Origin: Bactericera cockerelli | Lineage: Eukaryota > Arthropoda > Insecta > Hemiptera > Triozidae | Length of the DNA: 64,000 nt | NCBI GenBank assembly: GCA_024516035.1 | Contig: CM044961.1 | Location: 16,233,756 to 16,297,755, forward strand | Direction: 5' to 3' | Shown: piece after piece, positions 44,111-57,600 of the stretch | How the letters are laid out: each line of letters begins with the position of its first letter | Numbering within the stretch: position 1 is the stretch's first letter | The notes under the pieces: generated by a model | What the model saw: only the letters and a program-made list of their open reading frames with translations | Database searches by the model: none | Told to the model about the DNA's origin: nothing | Made by a program: the position numbers and the translations under genes

Positions 44111-44487
44111 GGAGTATTCCTAGTCATCTCTCTCTGGTGAGGTAACTTACAACAAAATGTGGGTGAGGAATCAAACGAGACGTTGTGTTGGTTTTGAGGA
44201 AAACGCCCCCCAGAGGAAGTTGGTATTATTTTGTAATACGAAAACAATATTCATATCTTAGATATTTTATCGTTCATTTATAAACACTTGACATCAAGAG
44301 AAGTAGAACAGTTACACCTTTCGCCATTCATTTCAATAAATTTGCTCAGGACTCAGATACAACTTCTGTTGTAGCCAACGACTATTTACTTTCTATGGAA
44401 GAGTTATTGGTATTGCAAAGTAATCACCACAGCTACATGGATAGAGCTCTCGGGTGTGGCTCTGTATTTGAAAAATGAATTGTTTAG

Positions 44488-44526
<39 letters not shown>

Positions 44527-44940
44527 ACCCGAGGGGGACCACCGTAGACAAGAAACAGAGAGATGTTTTATTTTTTAAAAACATCAGGATTTTTCTCAAG
44601 CAATAAATGAGGAAAAATCCTTGCATTAGTTGATACTCGATTTCCAGACATGTCTTCACATTTTACTACCAAAGCCAATTGTGAATTTTAACCATCATTC
44701 TTTTTAGAGTACACAACTAGGTTTTTTTTAGTTTTTAGAAAAAGCACAATATTTTCAAATTATTTAAATTATTTGCCAAAAAATAATGGATTCTTCAGTC
44801 CTCCACGAAACGAATGGAACACTTTAGTGATATTTCTTTTCTTCTTTTGAAGCCATCCACGGAAGAGCAAAATTCTAAACAACTTGACTGAGTTTTCGAT
44901 GTCGAAATCGTGAGTCGAAACCCGGAATCTTCTGGCTTTC
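44111..44940. other. 3' side of the USP gene, no clear exon
   Basis: A long poly(A) run lies at 44488-44523. On the minus strand 44795-44960 is open and coding-looking (KPEDSGFRLTISTSK) and could be a further USP exon beyond the minisatellite; splice evidence is insufficient. Confidence 0.4.
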
Positions 44941-44944
44941 CTCC

Positions 44945-45600
44945 TCTACTTGTGTGATACTGACTCTCTGATATCTCCCCACTTCTCCTGTGTCTCTGGA
45001 GGTGAAGGTCATACTTAACGCTCTGATATCTCCCCACTACTCCTGTGTCTATGGAGGTGAAGATCATACTTGACTCTCTGATATCTCCCCACTACTCCTG
45101 TGTCTATGGAGGTGAAGATCATACTTGACTCTCTGATATCTCCCCACTGCTCCTGTGTCTATGGAGGTGAAGATCATACTTGACTCTCTGATATCTCCCC
45201 ACTGCTCCTGTGTCTATGGGGGTGAAGGTCAAGCTGACCTCCATCATACTTGACTCTCTGATATCTCCCCACTGCTCCTGGGTCTACGGAGGTGAAGGTC
45301 ATACTTGACTCTCTGATATCTCCCCACTACTCCTGTGTCTATGGAGGTGAAGGTCAAGCTGACCTCCATCATACTTGACTCTCTGATATCTCCCCACTAC
45401 TCCTGTGTCTATGGAGGTGAAGATCATACTTGACTCTCTGATATCTCCCCACTACTCCTGTGCCTATGGAGGTGAAGATCATACTTGACTCTCTGATATC
45501 TCCCCACTACTCCTGTGTCTATGGAGGTGAAGATCATACTTGACTCTCTGATATCTCCCCACTACTCCTGTGTCTATGGAGGTGAAGATCATACTTGACT
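44945..45600. repeat. 55/56-bp minisatellite from the last USP exon end
   Basis: About a dozen units of CATACTTGACTCTCTGATAT, CTCCCCACTACTCCTGTG and TCTATGGAGGTGAAGAT. On the gene strand each unit repeats the exon end CACCTCCATAGAC...ATATCAGAGAGTCAA plus the following GTATGA. Confidence 0.9.
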
Positions 45601-48600
45601 CTCTGATATCTCGCCACTGTGGTTGTCCTCCTCCCCACTGCTCCTGTCTATGGAGGTGATGGTTAAGCTGTCCTCGGTGGAGGAGAGGCGGTGTCGGGAG
45701 CGGTCGAGCATGTGCTCTAGTATCCTGTCCACTTTGGGGGAGTTCTGAAATCAGGGAGAAAATAATATATCTTCATCAATCAATACCCATGAAAATTTTC
45801 AGATCACCTTGAGTGAGAGAATTTGGAAGAGAATGCCGTTGGCATTAGCACCGTATATTCTATGTCATTTGCAAATAAAACTTGATCCAACATGTTAAAT
45901 AGTGAGGCATGGATTCAGGTACCCAATGCTTGGAATTTTCCTTATTTATTTGATTTTCTTTATTTATTTGAGGTTAGGAGGTGGAATTGTTTTGAGCATT
46001 AACCTTGCCTGGTTACCTGTTATGTACCTCTGTATGTAGAATCTTGATAACTTGAAATCCCGGTAAATCGAAAATCCCGTCAACTCGGAAATAATTCCTC
46101 GTCCCTTGTCGAACTTGGCTCTTTATTCGAAATCCCGATTTCAATAACTGGAAATTACTGTCCCTTGAATTTCCTGTTAGCGGGATTCTACTGTATTATA
46201 AATAATATCTTATTCTTATTTATACCGCCCGATTAGGACAAAAGTGGGGTACGTTAAACAGGAATAAGACCAATGTCTCGCAAGAGGACTATAAACAGAG
46301 GACTAACTAGCCAAAAGTCCCATTATTCCGGCAGTAAGCCCGAGACGTATTATTATGTGGTCATAATAGAAGTCACCGTGGCCAAGTGAGTTAGCTCGCT
46401 ATTAGGCATTGCACGCACTGTGACCTGGGTTCGATCCCCTGCGGAGCAGGATTTTTTCTGCTCTGTTCTTGGGTGTTCGGGTCCACTCATACCTCGTGAA
46501 AGCATTAAAGCAGCTACTCATAAAATGAGTAGCTGCTTTAATGTGAGCAGCGACCAGTGGCGGAATTATAGGCAAAAATAAGATATTAGGATATTAAAAG
46601 ATATTGAAAAAGTCCTATAATTCTGCGCTACCACTAAACATTGTGATATAATAACACAAAGAAACATTTATTTATAATGTAAAATCCCAAATAGGAGGAT
46701 AACTTATGTCCCGGCTGAGTTTTGAACCCGCGACCTCTGAAATCTCTAGATACACAGAATACCGCCTTTACCACTGAGCTACAGGGACAGACGACAATGT
46801 CTCGTCTCGTCAATATTTTTTTTTTTTTTCAACAAATAACTTTTATTTATTTACATTTTTTGTTATTTACAATGGGTGAAAAGAATATAAATATCAAAAA
46901 ATACAAAGACAAAATTATTCACGTCCTACACGGGATTCGAAGCCACGACTCACCAGGCCGGCGGTGCTGAGAGAGTACTCGTGCTGGGAGCAGGAGTCTG
47001 GGTCCCTGGCCGACACATGCGTGGGTCTCTTGCTCGTGGGTTCCAGGGTGGCGTAGCCTCGCTCGTTACGCGTGAACTTGCTCTCTTTGGTGTCATCTGA
47101 AACACAGTTGGCATTTAAAAAAATGAGTTTTACATCGCTTTTAACTGCATGTTCAAATCACAACGGGGGTTTTACCTACCATTTATCCTATAAAATATAT
47201 AAGACCTGTTTGACTGCTGGAGTAAAGGGACTTTTCAGTCCTACCTCGGCAGTTAAACAAGGTATATTCTATTCTATTCATTGTTGTTGTAGCCAGCTTG
47301 GCTTCAGCTGTAAGTGGGAATGATGGTCTTCAGCCAAATTTATTTCAAATTTGGCTTGTCCTGAACCACATATTTCTAAGTGCGATCAACCATCGTGAGG
47401 ACTTTTACCCACCATTGGCTCGAAACTCACAAACCAGCTACTCAAATTAATCTCACCCAGCTTGAGTGGGGGTAGGAATAGTCAGCATCAGAAGGAACTA
47501 TTTTATAATAAATATGACATAGTTGATATCATTGTACAGTTGAATGAAGCTTGAATGTTCTTCCATGTTGAAGAAAAAGATATAATAATGGAATCTAACA
47601 CAACAAACAATTTCAAGTCCCTATAATCGGCAGTGTCCAGCAGTGTGAATAAGGTCTTTTATTATTACGTAGGCTCATGTTCTGTAGGTTCAAAATCTAT
47701 TGATAAATAATCTGTAACTTTGTATTATGTATTTTTGTAATGTCACTGTACTTTTGATTTTTCATGAGCTGACTCAATATAATATTCATACATTTTGTAG
47801 TTTACTGCAAATAAACGCCCTTGCCCAAATTGTGTGACATTGGGGCATATTATTACTATAATTGGCAGTATCCTGCAGTCTGAATAAGGTCTTTTATTAT
47901 TAATAAGCAAAAAAAAAACTTATATAGAAGATGAAGAAAAAAAAATGCACAAAAAGTAGAAATTTCAAACGGAACATTTTTTATTTATTTCACAAAAAAT
48001 GACACAATAACTTTGACATCTTTGGATTAGATATTACGTAAGCAACTGAAAAGTAATCAAATGATGTACGATGAATTTGGTTCTTTGTGTTATTTTATCT
48101 CAACTTTAGTAAGTAGCTCAGCACTAAGAAACTCCTCAGAACGTCTTTTGCCTAGAAACTAATTGCTTGTTCGCAATGCCGCTACGGTTGTGACCCAGAC
48201 CCATACATGTTATTAATAATTTTTTCTCGCGCGGTATGAGTGGACATCGGACATCCAAGTACAAAGCAGACAAATATCTACCCTGCTGGGGATCGAACCC
48301 AGGTATGTGTAAGTATCGTACGTTGCTCCACTTAGCTACAGTGATTTATATTAAAATATATGTCATCCGAGGTGGTCTTTTTTTTTATTTAAAAAAAAGA
48401 TGAGTGTTTCACAGCCGTTTTTATTTCGTAGCCATGAAACAGGAGCTACTGTAGACGCTTATGGTCTGTGTTGTAGCCTGACCATCCCGTAGTATGCTTC
48501 CCCTCTGATGGGCGTCAGATGAGAATTATTAACACTTAGACGACCGGGTGTACCACCGGTGGTACACGCACGTTCGTACGGAATGGACCGGGTGTACCAC

Positions 48601-51600
48601 CGGTGGTACACAATGTCGGAGAGCCGTATTATCGCCGGTCTAACAAGAGAATTCACGAAAAACCATGCCGGTCGTCTAAGTGTTAAGATTGTGGAGTTAA
48701 GAATTCTCATCACTTCCTCCATCCTACCCTGTCTGCTGAGAATCATACCCAGGTCACTGTCCGTACAAGCCTTGTCCGCTAGAAACCCTTTTAATTTATA
48801 ATGCACCTTTACTCACCGTGTCGACTCTTAGGGACGAATTATGAAACAGGATTAGATTGATGTAAGTGGACACTATTACTGAACTGAGGCTAAAGTGCGC
48901 TGAGATTGGTTATAATAGCCACTAGATGTTGTGTTAAGGGATAGTGTCTACTTCGATTAATCTAAAGCTGTTTCATAATACGGCACTTTATGGGGGGTTA
49001 CATAATGGCCAGTGCGCGCAATTTTGGTTTCATCATATTCTAAATAGCCACATATTCTACATCATCAGATCTCAATAGCCACATATTCCACATCATCAGA
49101 TCTCAGCATGTTATCGGAAGAATACGGGACGAACTCATTGTTACAATTGGAACAAACAGTGCCTGAATTTTCCGCCGCGCTTCTGCCTTTACTCCTTTCG
49201 ACCTCCTCAGCCAGCTGATCCACCGCTGTCTGGTCCACCCCTGTGAGCTTGACCCTGCTGTCGAGTGCTGAGGAGCCTGACAGGCGCCCCTCTGCGTCCT
49301 GATGGATGTGGACGGAGCTGTTGACCAGGACTTGCGCGATGGGCGGGGCCTGGGTGACCTCGTACTTGACAGGGACGTAGATCACTTTCGGCTCGTCGGC
49401 GTCCAGTGACGGCAACCCTTCCACCGAGTAGGACTCATACTCCACCTCTAGGGCGCGCTCATCAATTTCAACTGTAGAATCATTCGGACTCACTGGATGT
49501 GTGCCGCGTTCATCCGTTTCAAGTGTAGAATCATTCGGACTCACTGTGCCATCGCGAGCTTCGACGGAGGAACTGGTCAAGTGAGGTGCAGGTTGCGTCA
49601 ACGAACGAAGAAGATATACAATAGGTGGATCCGATTTTGCTTCGTTGGGTTTGTTGAGGACGACGTCGGGTTTCACTTGGGGGGTGTCCCGGATGGACTT
49701 CAGAGGAAGTGCTACTGTCATGTGCGAAATGAATAACATGCAGGTATAGCTCACGTACATTTTGGAACACGCGAGCTTTTATCGCTTATGAGTCGATGTT
49801 CACTGCACTGTTTCAGGATAGATTTGGATCGGATCAAAATTTAAACTCCAATGACGTCAATCGGACGTTTAGTCTACCTGATAGCACTTTACGAGCAAAA
49901 TATCAGCAAATAAAACACAAGAGTTGATTGTTTTAACAACATGTTAGGTTTTAACTCAGGAGCAAAAGTTTTTATTGTTCTTCTAAGAACATTGGAAACG
50001 CATAAAACGTATGAGAACGGAGATGTCAGGTTGAAGTTGACTATGTTTGAAAACAAACGCATGAAACAAAATTATAGTTCTGTGGTGACATTAGTACGGC
50101 ATGTGATCGTCTATTTCTAGGTTTACGCATAAAGCACATCTCAGATTATGTTTACCCTTAGTACGTGATGAATCGTGTGGATCCAAGGCTTTAATTTGAA
50201 CCCTAAAAAATAACTCTAACCAGCTGCACCAGTAAGGTTTACCTTGGTCCCTTTGTTTTTACCCAGGAATTTCTTAGTGATTTATAGTATGTGAATGTGG
50301 TTTATTTAAAATTATTCATAAACAATATCGTTCAAACTTTATTTACAATTTATATATAGGTACAATGAATAAATGTATAATAATAGTACACAAAGCCTTA
50401 TCAGGGGTATTGATAATACCCTTGGCATTTTCTTCTAAAGACTTTTCTTTTTATGATTTATAATATGTATTGTGTAATCGTTTAGATTTTTTAAAGATAT
50501 ACATTTATGCTTTTGTGTCATGATTTTTTTTGTGTAAAAAAAATACATAAAAATGTTCTCAAGAAACATTACAGGTACTACTCACCACTGGTGGTGATCC
50601 TCATCTCATCAGAACTTGGCGTTTCATTTGATAACTCGCTCGGTAGAATCAGCTTGTTGGCCCAGTGATCAAAGCCAGTTGTAGAACTAGTAGACCCTGT
50701 ATCAGCAATAGAGATTTCATTAATGAATTCATGGTACAATTAACATATTTAATGGTACAATTAAGATAAAAGGATCTATATACAATTATACACACACGCC
50801 TGAGATTAAAGGTCTCTGATTAGTCATCAAGTCAGTCCACTTGCTTGCTAAGACTAGGAAGTCTCAGTACAGCAGTTCTGCAATGTTTCGATTTTTTAGT
50901 ATTTGAGACGAATCGTGTTATGAGACGAATCGTGTTTTGTTTTTCTTGAGACGAATCGTGTTGTGAAAAAGGTCACCTCAGGTAGTTTGAGACGAATCGT
51001 GAAACCCCCATCTGATTAGTCATCAAGTCAGTTCACTTGCTAGCTAAGACTAGGAAGTCCCAGTACAACAGTTCTGCAATGTATATCTGATTAGTCATCA
51101 AGTCAGTCTACTTGCTTGCTAAGACTAGGAAGTCCCAGTACAACAGTTCTGCAATGTACATCTGATTAGTCATCAAGTCAGTTCACTTGCTAGCTAAGAC
51201 TAGGAAGTCCCAGTACAACAGTTCTGCAATGTATATCTGATTAGTCATCAAGTCAGTCCACTTGCTAGCTAAGACTAGGAAGTCCCAGTACAACAGTTCT
51301 GCAATGTACATCTGATTAGTCATCAAGTCAGTTCACTTGCTAGCTAAGACTAGGAAGTCCCAGTACAACAGTTCTGCAATGTATATCTGATTAGTCATCA
51401 AGTCAGTCCACTTGCTAGCTAAGACTAGGAAGTCCCAGTACAACAGTTCTGCAATGTATATCTGATTAGTCATCAAGTCACTCCACTTGCTAGCTAAGAC
51501 TCGGAAGTCCCATTACAACAGTTCTGCAATGTATATCTGATTAGTCATCAAGTCAGTCTACTTGCTTGCTAAGACTAGGAAGTCCCAGTACAACAGTTCT

Positions 51601-54600
51601 GCAATGTATATCTGATTAGTCATCAAGTCAGTCTACTTGCTTGCTAAGACTAGGAAGTCCCAGTACAACAGTTCTGCAATGTACATCTGATTAGTCATCA
51701 AGTCAGTCCACTTGCTAGCTAAGACTAGGAAGTCCCAGTACAACAGTTCTGCAATGTACATCTGATTAGTCATCAAGTCAGTTCACTTGCTTGCTAAGAC
51801 TAGGAAGTCCCAGTACAACAGTTCTGCAATGTACATCTGATTAGTCATCAAGTCAGTTCACTTGCTTGCTAAGACTAGGAAGTCCCAGTACAACAGTTCT
51901 GCAATGTACATCTGATTAGTGTAATAGGTCAGGATTGTGTAATAACTATAAAATTACACAATCCTGACCCTAAAACTAATTACACTCCAAAACCACAAAG
52001 TCAAGTAATTAGGTACAACTTTAATAAAGCTGATTTTATAAATTGCACTAAGGACATTGAAAAAATAAATTGGGATCTAGAAATAGGGCCAAACTCAGGT
52101 AAATCTCCTGATGAGATACTAAACCTTTTTTACCATCACATGAACGAAATAAAAGAAAAACATGTCCCCAAAATAAAAAATAACAATAAAAAATTCAAAT
52201 TCCCCATTTGGTGGACTTTTGAATGCAAAAAAACATTTAAAAGAAAAGAACGTCTACGTAAAATAAAAAATAAATCCCAAAAACAAACTAAAGAATATAA
52301 AACATTAAGAAAACAAATAAAAAAACAAATTAAAACAGACTATCAAAAATATATCAATGATGTGGTTAGCAAAATCAAAGTAGATAGTAAACATTTCTGG
52401 AAATTCTATAAAAACAAGAAAGCCCTATCTAAAAAAGATACATTAACATACAATGGAATAGAAATCACTGACCCTCAAAATATTGCTGACTCGTTTGCCA
52501 CTCATTTCTTCAGTGCTTACAACCATGCCACTCCACCTAACGTCCATACAAACGAAACATCAGACATTACATCATACATACACATCGATGAGATCACAGA
52601 AAAAGATATCGAATCAGAAATAAAAAACATGGACACCAACAAACCAGCAGGAACTGATGAAATACCCCCTATTTTCTTTAAAAAATGTTTAAAATCTATA
52701 ATAATACCACTTACATACATTTTTAACTCAGCCCTAAAAAACTCTCTATTTCCCACCAAACTAAAAGAGGCTATGATAACCCCGGTACCTAAGAAATCTC
52801 CCACTGAAATCTCAACATTCAGACCTGTTTCAAACCTGAATGCAATAGCAAAGATATTGGAAGGTATTCTTTACTCAAAAATCTCCAATCATGTTTTCTC
52901 CATCATATCGAAAAATCAGCATGGTTTTGTTGCCGGTAGATCAACAGTGACAAACCTTGTTGAATTCTGCCACTATACCTCAACAACAATGGCTGAAAAC
53001 AATCAAGTAGATGTTATCTACACAGATATACAAAAATGTTTTGATCAGATCTTTCATACAGCCATCATAAATAAATTAAGGTCCGCAGGATTTTCACCTC
53101 CCCTTGTAACTTTTCTCAATACCTATCTGACCAACAGAATAAACCGCGTCATTTGGACAGACCTGGAGGGACATAATAAGTACTTGTCACGTTCTTTCAG
53201 TCCTCCATCTGGAATTGGTCAGGGGTCGAAGTTGAGCAGCCTCATCTTCATTCTTGCATATGATGACCTAAAACATCACATATCTCACTCAGAATACAAA
53301 CTTTATGCTGATGACATTAAAATTTATAGAATAATCAATAAGACAAGTGACTGTGATTTATTACAAAAAGACCTCGATTCTCTACATCTTTGGCTAAACT
53401 CTATTGGACTCCATTTTCATCCAGACAAGTGTGCCAAAATGACTTTCACATACAAAAAACATAAAATTGAACACACATACAATGTCGACAATACCCCTCT
53501 GCAAGAAAAATCATCAATCAAAGATCTTGGTGTTGTAATAACTAACAATTTATCTTGGAATAAACACATTGAACAAACAACTAAAAAAGCCTATTCTACC
53601 CTAGGCTGCATAATACGCCACTGTGATCCCATAGACGACATGGACGCTATACTCCTTCTATATAAATCCTTAGTGCGTTCCATACTTGAATACGCCTCTG
53701 TTGTATGGTGTCCTCAAACCCAAATAAATAGAAAAAAAATTGAAATCATCCAGAAAAAATTTGTCAGGTACCTTTTCTACAAGCTAAATGGTTTCTACCC
53801 AAAGTACCCTAACTACATACCCTACAATTCATTAATAGAAAACATTCCTATAGACTCAGTCCAATCAAGATTTGACCAAAACCAAATTTCGTTTCTACTA
53901 AAATTACTAAGTAACAAAATAGATAGTCCCTACATTCTCTCCAATCTCAATATTCATGTACCAAAACCTAGATTACGTCCCAACATCTCTACCTTTTTTA
54001 GTATTCCAATATCAAGAAATAACCATCATTTAAAATCTCCCATTAACCATATTATGCACCATTATAATACATTAAACCCTAAACCTGACATATTTTAAGA
54101 TAATGTTAGGAATAATGTACCTAATTATAACTTTCGTTTTTAGTAAAAACATTTCAGTTATTGCTGTGTTTTGAACCATTCACGGTCGAAACACAGTGTT
54201 GAAATTACGATTAAAAAAAAAAAAAAAAAAAACAAATTAGTCATCAAGTCAGTTCACTTGCTTGCTAAGACTAGGAAGTCCCAGTACAACAGTTCTGCAA
54301 TGTACATCTGATTAGTCATCAAGTCAGTTCACTTGCTTGCTAAGACTAGGAAGTCCCAGTACAACAGTTCTGCAATGTACATCTGATTAGTCATCAAGTC
54401 AGTTCACTTGCTTGCTAAGACTAGGAAGTCCCAGTACAACAGTTCTGCAATGTACATCTGATTAGTCATCAAGTCAGTTCACTTGCTTGCTAAGACTAGG
54501 AAGTCCCAGTACAACAGTTCTGCAATGTACATCTGATTAGTCATCAAGTCAGTCCACTTGCTAGCTAAGACTAGGAAGTCCCAGTACAACAGTTCTGCAA

Positions 54601-57600
54601 TGTATATCTGATTAGTCATCAAGTCACTCCACTTGCTAGCTAAGACTCGGAAGTCCCATTACAACAGTTCTGCAATGTATATCTGATTAGTCATCAAGTC
54701 AGTCTACTTGCTTGCTAAGACTAGGAAGTCCCAGTACAACAGTTCTGCAATGTATATCTGATTAGTCATCAAGTCAGTCTACTTGCTTGCTAAGACTAGG
54801 AAGTCCCAGTACAACAGTTCTGCAATGTCTATCTGATTAGTCATCAAGTCAGTCCACTTGCTAGCTAAGACTAGGAAGTCCCAGTACAACAGTTCTGCAA
54901 TGTATATCTGATTAGTCATCAAGTCAGTTCACTTGCTTGCTAAGACTAGGAAGTCCCAGTACAACAGTTCTGCAATATATCTGATTAGTCATCAGGTCAG
55001 TTCACTTGCTTGCTAAGACTAGGAAGTCCCAGTACAACAGATCTGCAATGTATATCTGATTAGTCATCAAGTCAGTTCACTTGCTTGCTAAGACTAGGAA
55101 GTCCCAGTACAACAGTTCTGCAATATATCTGATTAGTCATCAAGTCAGTCCACTTGCTTGCTAAGACTAGGAAGTCCCAGTACAACAGTTCTGCAATATA
55201 TCTGATTAGTCATCAAGTCAGTCCACTTGCTTGCTAAGACTAGGAAGTCCCAGTACAACAGTTCTGCAATATATCTGATTAGTCATCAAGTCAGTTCACT
55301 TGCTTGCTAAGACTAGGAAGTCCCAGTACAACAGTTCTGCAATATATCTGATTAGTCATCAAGTCAGTTCACTTGCTTGCTAAGACTAGGAAGTCCCAGT
55401 ACGACAGTTCGGCAATGTATATCTGACTAGTCATTGAGTCAGTCCACTTGCTAGCTACATGCATGACAAGTTATCCTTCCAATTGGGACTTTCATCACGA
55501 AATAATACGTTTTGAGTATACTGCTGTATTGATGAGACTCATTAGTCCTAATCAGGCAGTACAAATAAGGCGTTATTATTACATTTCTGTTTATACTGAC
55601 TCACTGACGTCGGACTCGTTATTTAAAAATCCATGGTTCAAGTCCCAAGTAAGAAAGAATGGAATATAGTTTGTTTATACTGCCGAGGTAAGACTTTCTT
55701 TTTCCTCGCCAACAGTCCCTTTACTCCAGCAGTCAAAGAAGTCTTATATATTTCATAGGTATGGCAATAAATTTTAAGTATTGTAAATTAATTACAAAGC
55801 TCGTTTTTTGTCCTCTCTTGAAGTACTTTAACAACAAAAAGGGTCTTATCCTTTTTTCGTTTGGTTACGACTTACCTGAGGAGCAGGAGGAAGAGGAGGG
55901 GGGTGAGAGGCCCCGTCGCTGGTAGAAGAGAATGTAGGCTCCGGGCGTGACTAGCTCCGACTCAATCAGGGGCGTCACTTTGGCATCGTCGAAACTGTAC
56001 CACTGACTGTCGTACGGGTTACGACAGTACGCTGTGGAAGCAAGGGATAAGCATTTTAGACGTAGGTAATACGATTTACCATTCCCGGCGAATGGAGGGT
56101 AAAACCCCCGTCCTAATCCAGGACGTTAAATCAAATAGAATCGTTGGCGTTAGGAAGGGCATCCAGCCGTAAAAAATCTGCCAAAACCAACCAACCTTAA
56201 CCATGAGGTTGAACAACGTCGACCCTGCTCAAGCGGGATAAGACAAAGTAAAAGAAGAAGATTACGATTTATAACCAAGGTAATCCAACAATCCAACAAT
56301 TGCATTCAGTTTCTTGAAGAATAATAGTATCGCCTTATTTATACTGCCCGATTATTAAGTCTCGTTATTTTAGCAGTAAGCCCACCGAACTCGCAACCTT
56401 TGGATTAACAGAGTACTGTTTTTAAAAATGAGCTACTGGGACAGACATACTTGAGTTTAGTGACGTTTTCAATTTCAATTGAATAAGAACAGTACTAATG
56501 ATTTTTTTGTTGAAAGTGAGTAGTAAGTAAGTCATTTTCCACTACTATGTAATCATTTACCAGATGGACGAGAAGTGACACAATACTTTCTCATTTGGGT
56601 GCTGTGTCAAGACGAAAGCACCGAAAGGTATCACTTACAAAAAACTGTAACCCAATTATTAATATAATTATAAAAGAAATAGCTCAAATTCTCATGATGG
56701 TTGATCGCACATAGTAATATGTGGTTCAGAACGAGCCGACTTCTCCACGTAAGTTGGCTGGAGACCATCACACCCCCATCTGTAGGCTAGCTGGTTACAA
56801 GTTGTGCAAGTCCAACTCCCATTGATTTTGTAATCACCTGTGTAGTGTCACTCACCTGTGTAGTGTCACTCACCTGTGTAGTGTCCCTCACCTGTGTAGT
56901 GTCCCTCACCTGTGTAGTGTCACTCACCTGTGTAGTGTCACTCACCTGTGTAGTGTCCCTCACCTGTGTAGTGTCACTCACCTGTGTAGTGTCCCTCACC
57001 TGTGTAGTGTCCCTCACCTGTGTAGTGTCCCTCACCTGTGTAGTGTCACTCACCTGTGTAGGGTCACTCACCTGTGTAGTGAGTCACTCACCTGTGTAGG
57101 GTCACTCACCTGTGTAGTGTCCCTCACCTGTGTAGTGTCCCTCACCTGTGTAGTGTCACTCACCTGTGTAGTGTCACTCACCTGTGTAGTGTCACTCACC
57201 TGTGTAGTGTCCCTCACCTGTGTAGTGTCCCTCACCTGTGTAGTGTCACTCACCTGTGTAGGGTCACTCACCTGTGTAGTGAGTCACTCACCTGTGTAGG
57301 GTCACTCACCTGTGTAGTGAGTCACTCACCTGTGTAGGGTCACTCACCTGTGTAGGGTCACTCACCTGCGTGAGTGATTAAAATAGAGAGGTTAGTTGAT
57401 GGCATGGATATTCAGAACTATTACCTGCTGATGAGAGCAAATAAGCTCGAAACAGTTGTCCAGGTATGTTCTGATATTCATGTACATCTAGTACAACTTC
57501 TCACTTTTCTGTTTATACTGATACTGATTATACTGTGTAGGGTCACTCACCTGTGTAGGGTCACTCACCTGTGTAGTGTCACTCACCTGCGTGAGTGATT

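Noticed and set aside
50818..55450. Regular 76-bp repeats as a CRISPR array
   Set aside because: Units are contiguous with no unique spacers, and the context is an intron of a eukaryotic gene.
56787..57299. Open frames of repeated SDTTQVRDTTQV (minus) and SLTCVVSLTCVV (plus)
   Set aside because: An 18-base period keeps every frame open; they are artefacts of the intronic minisatellite.
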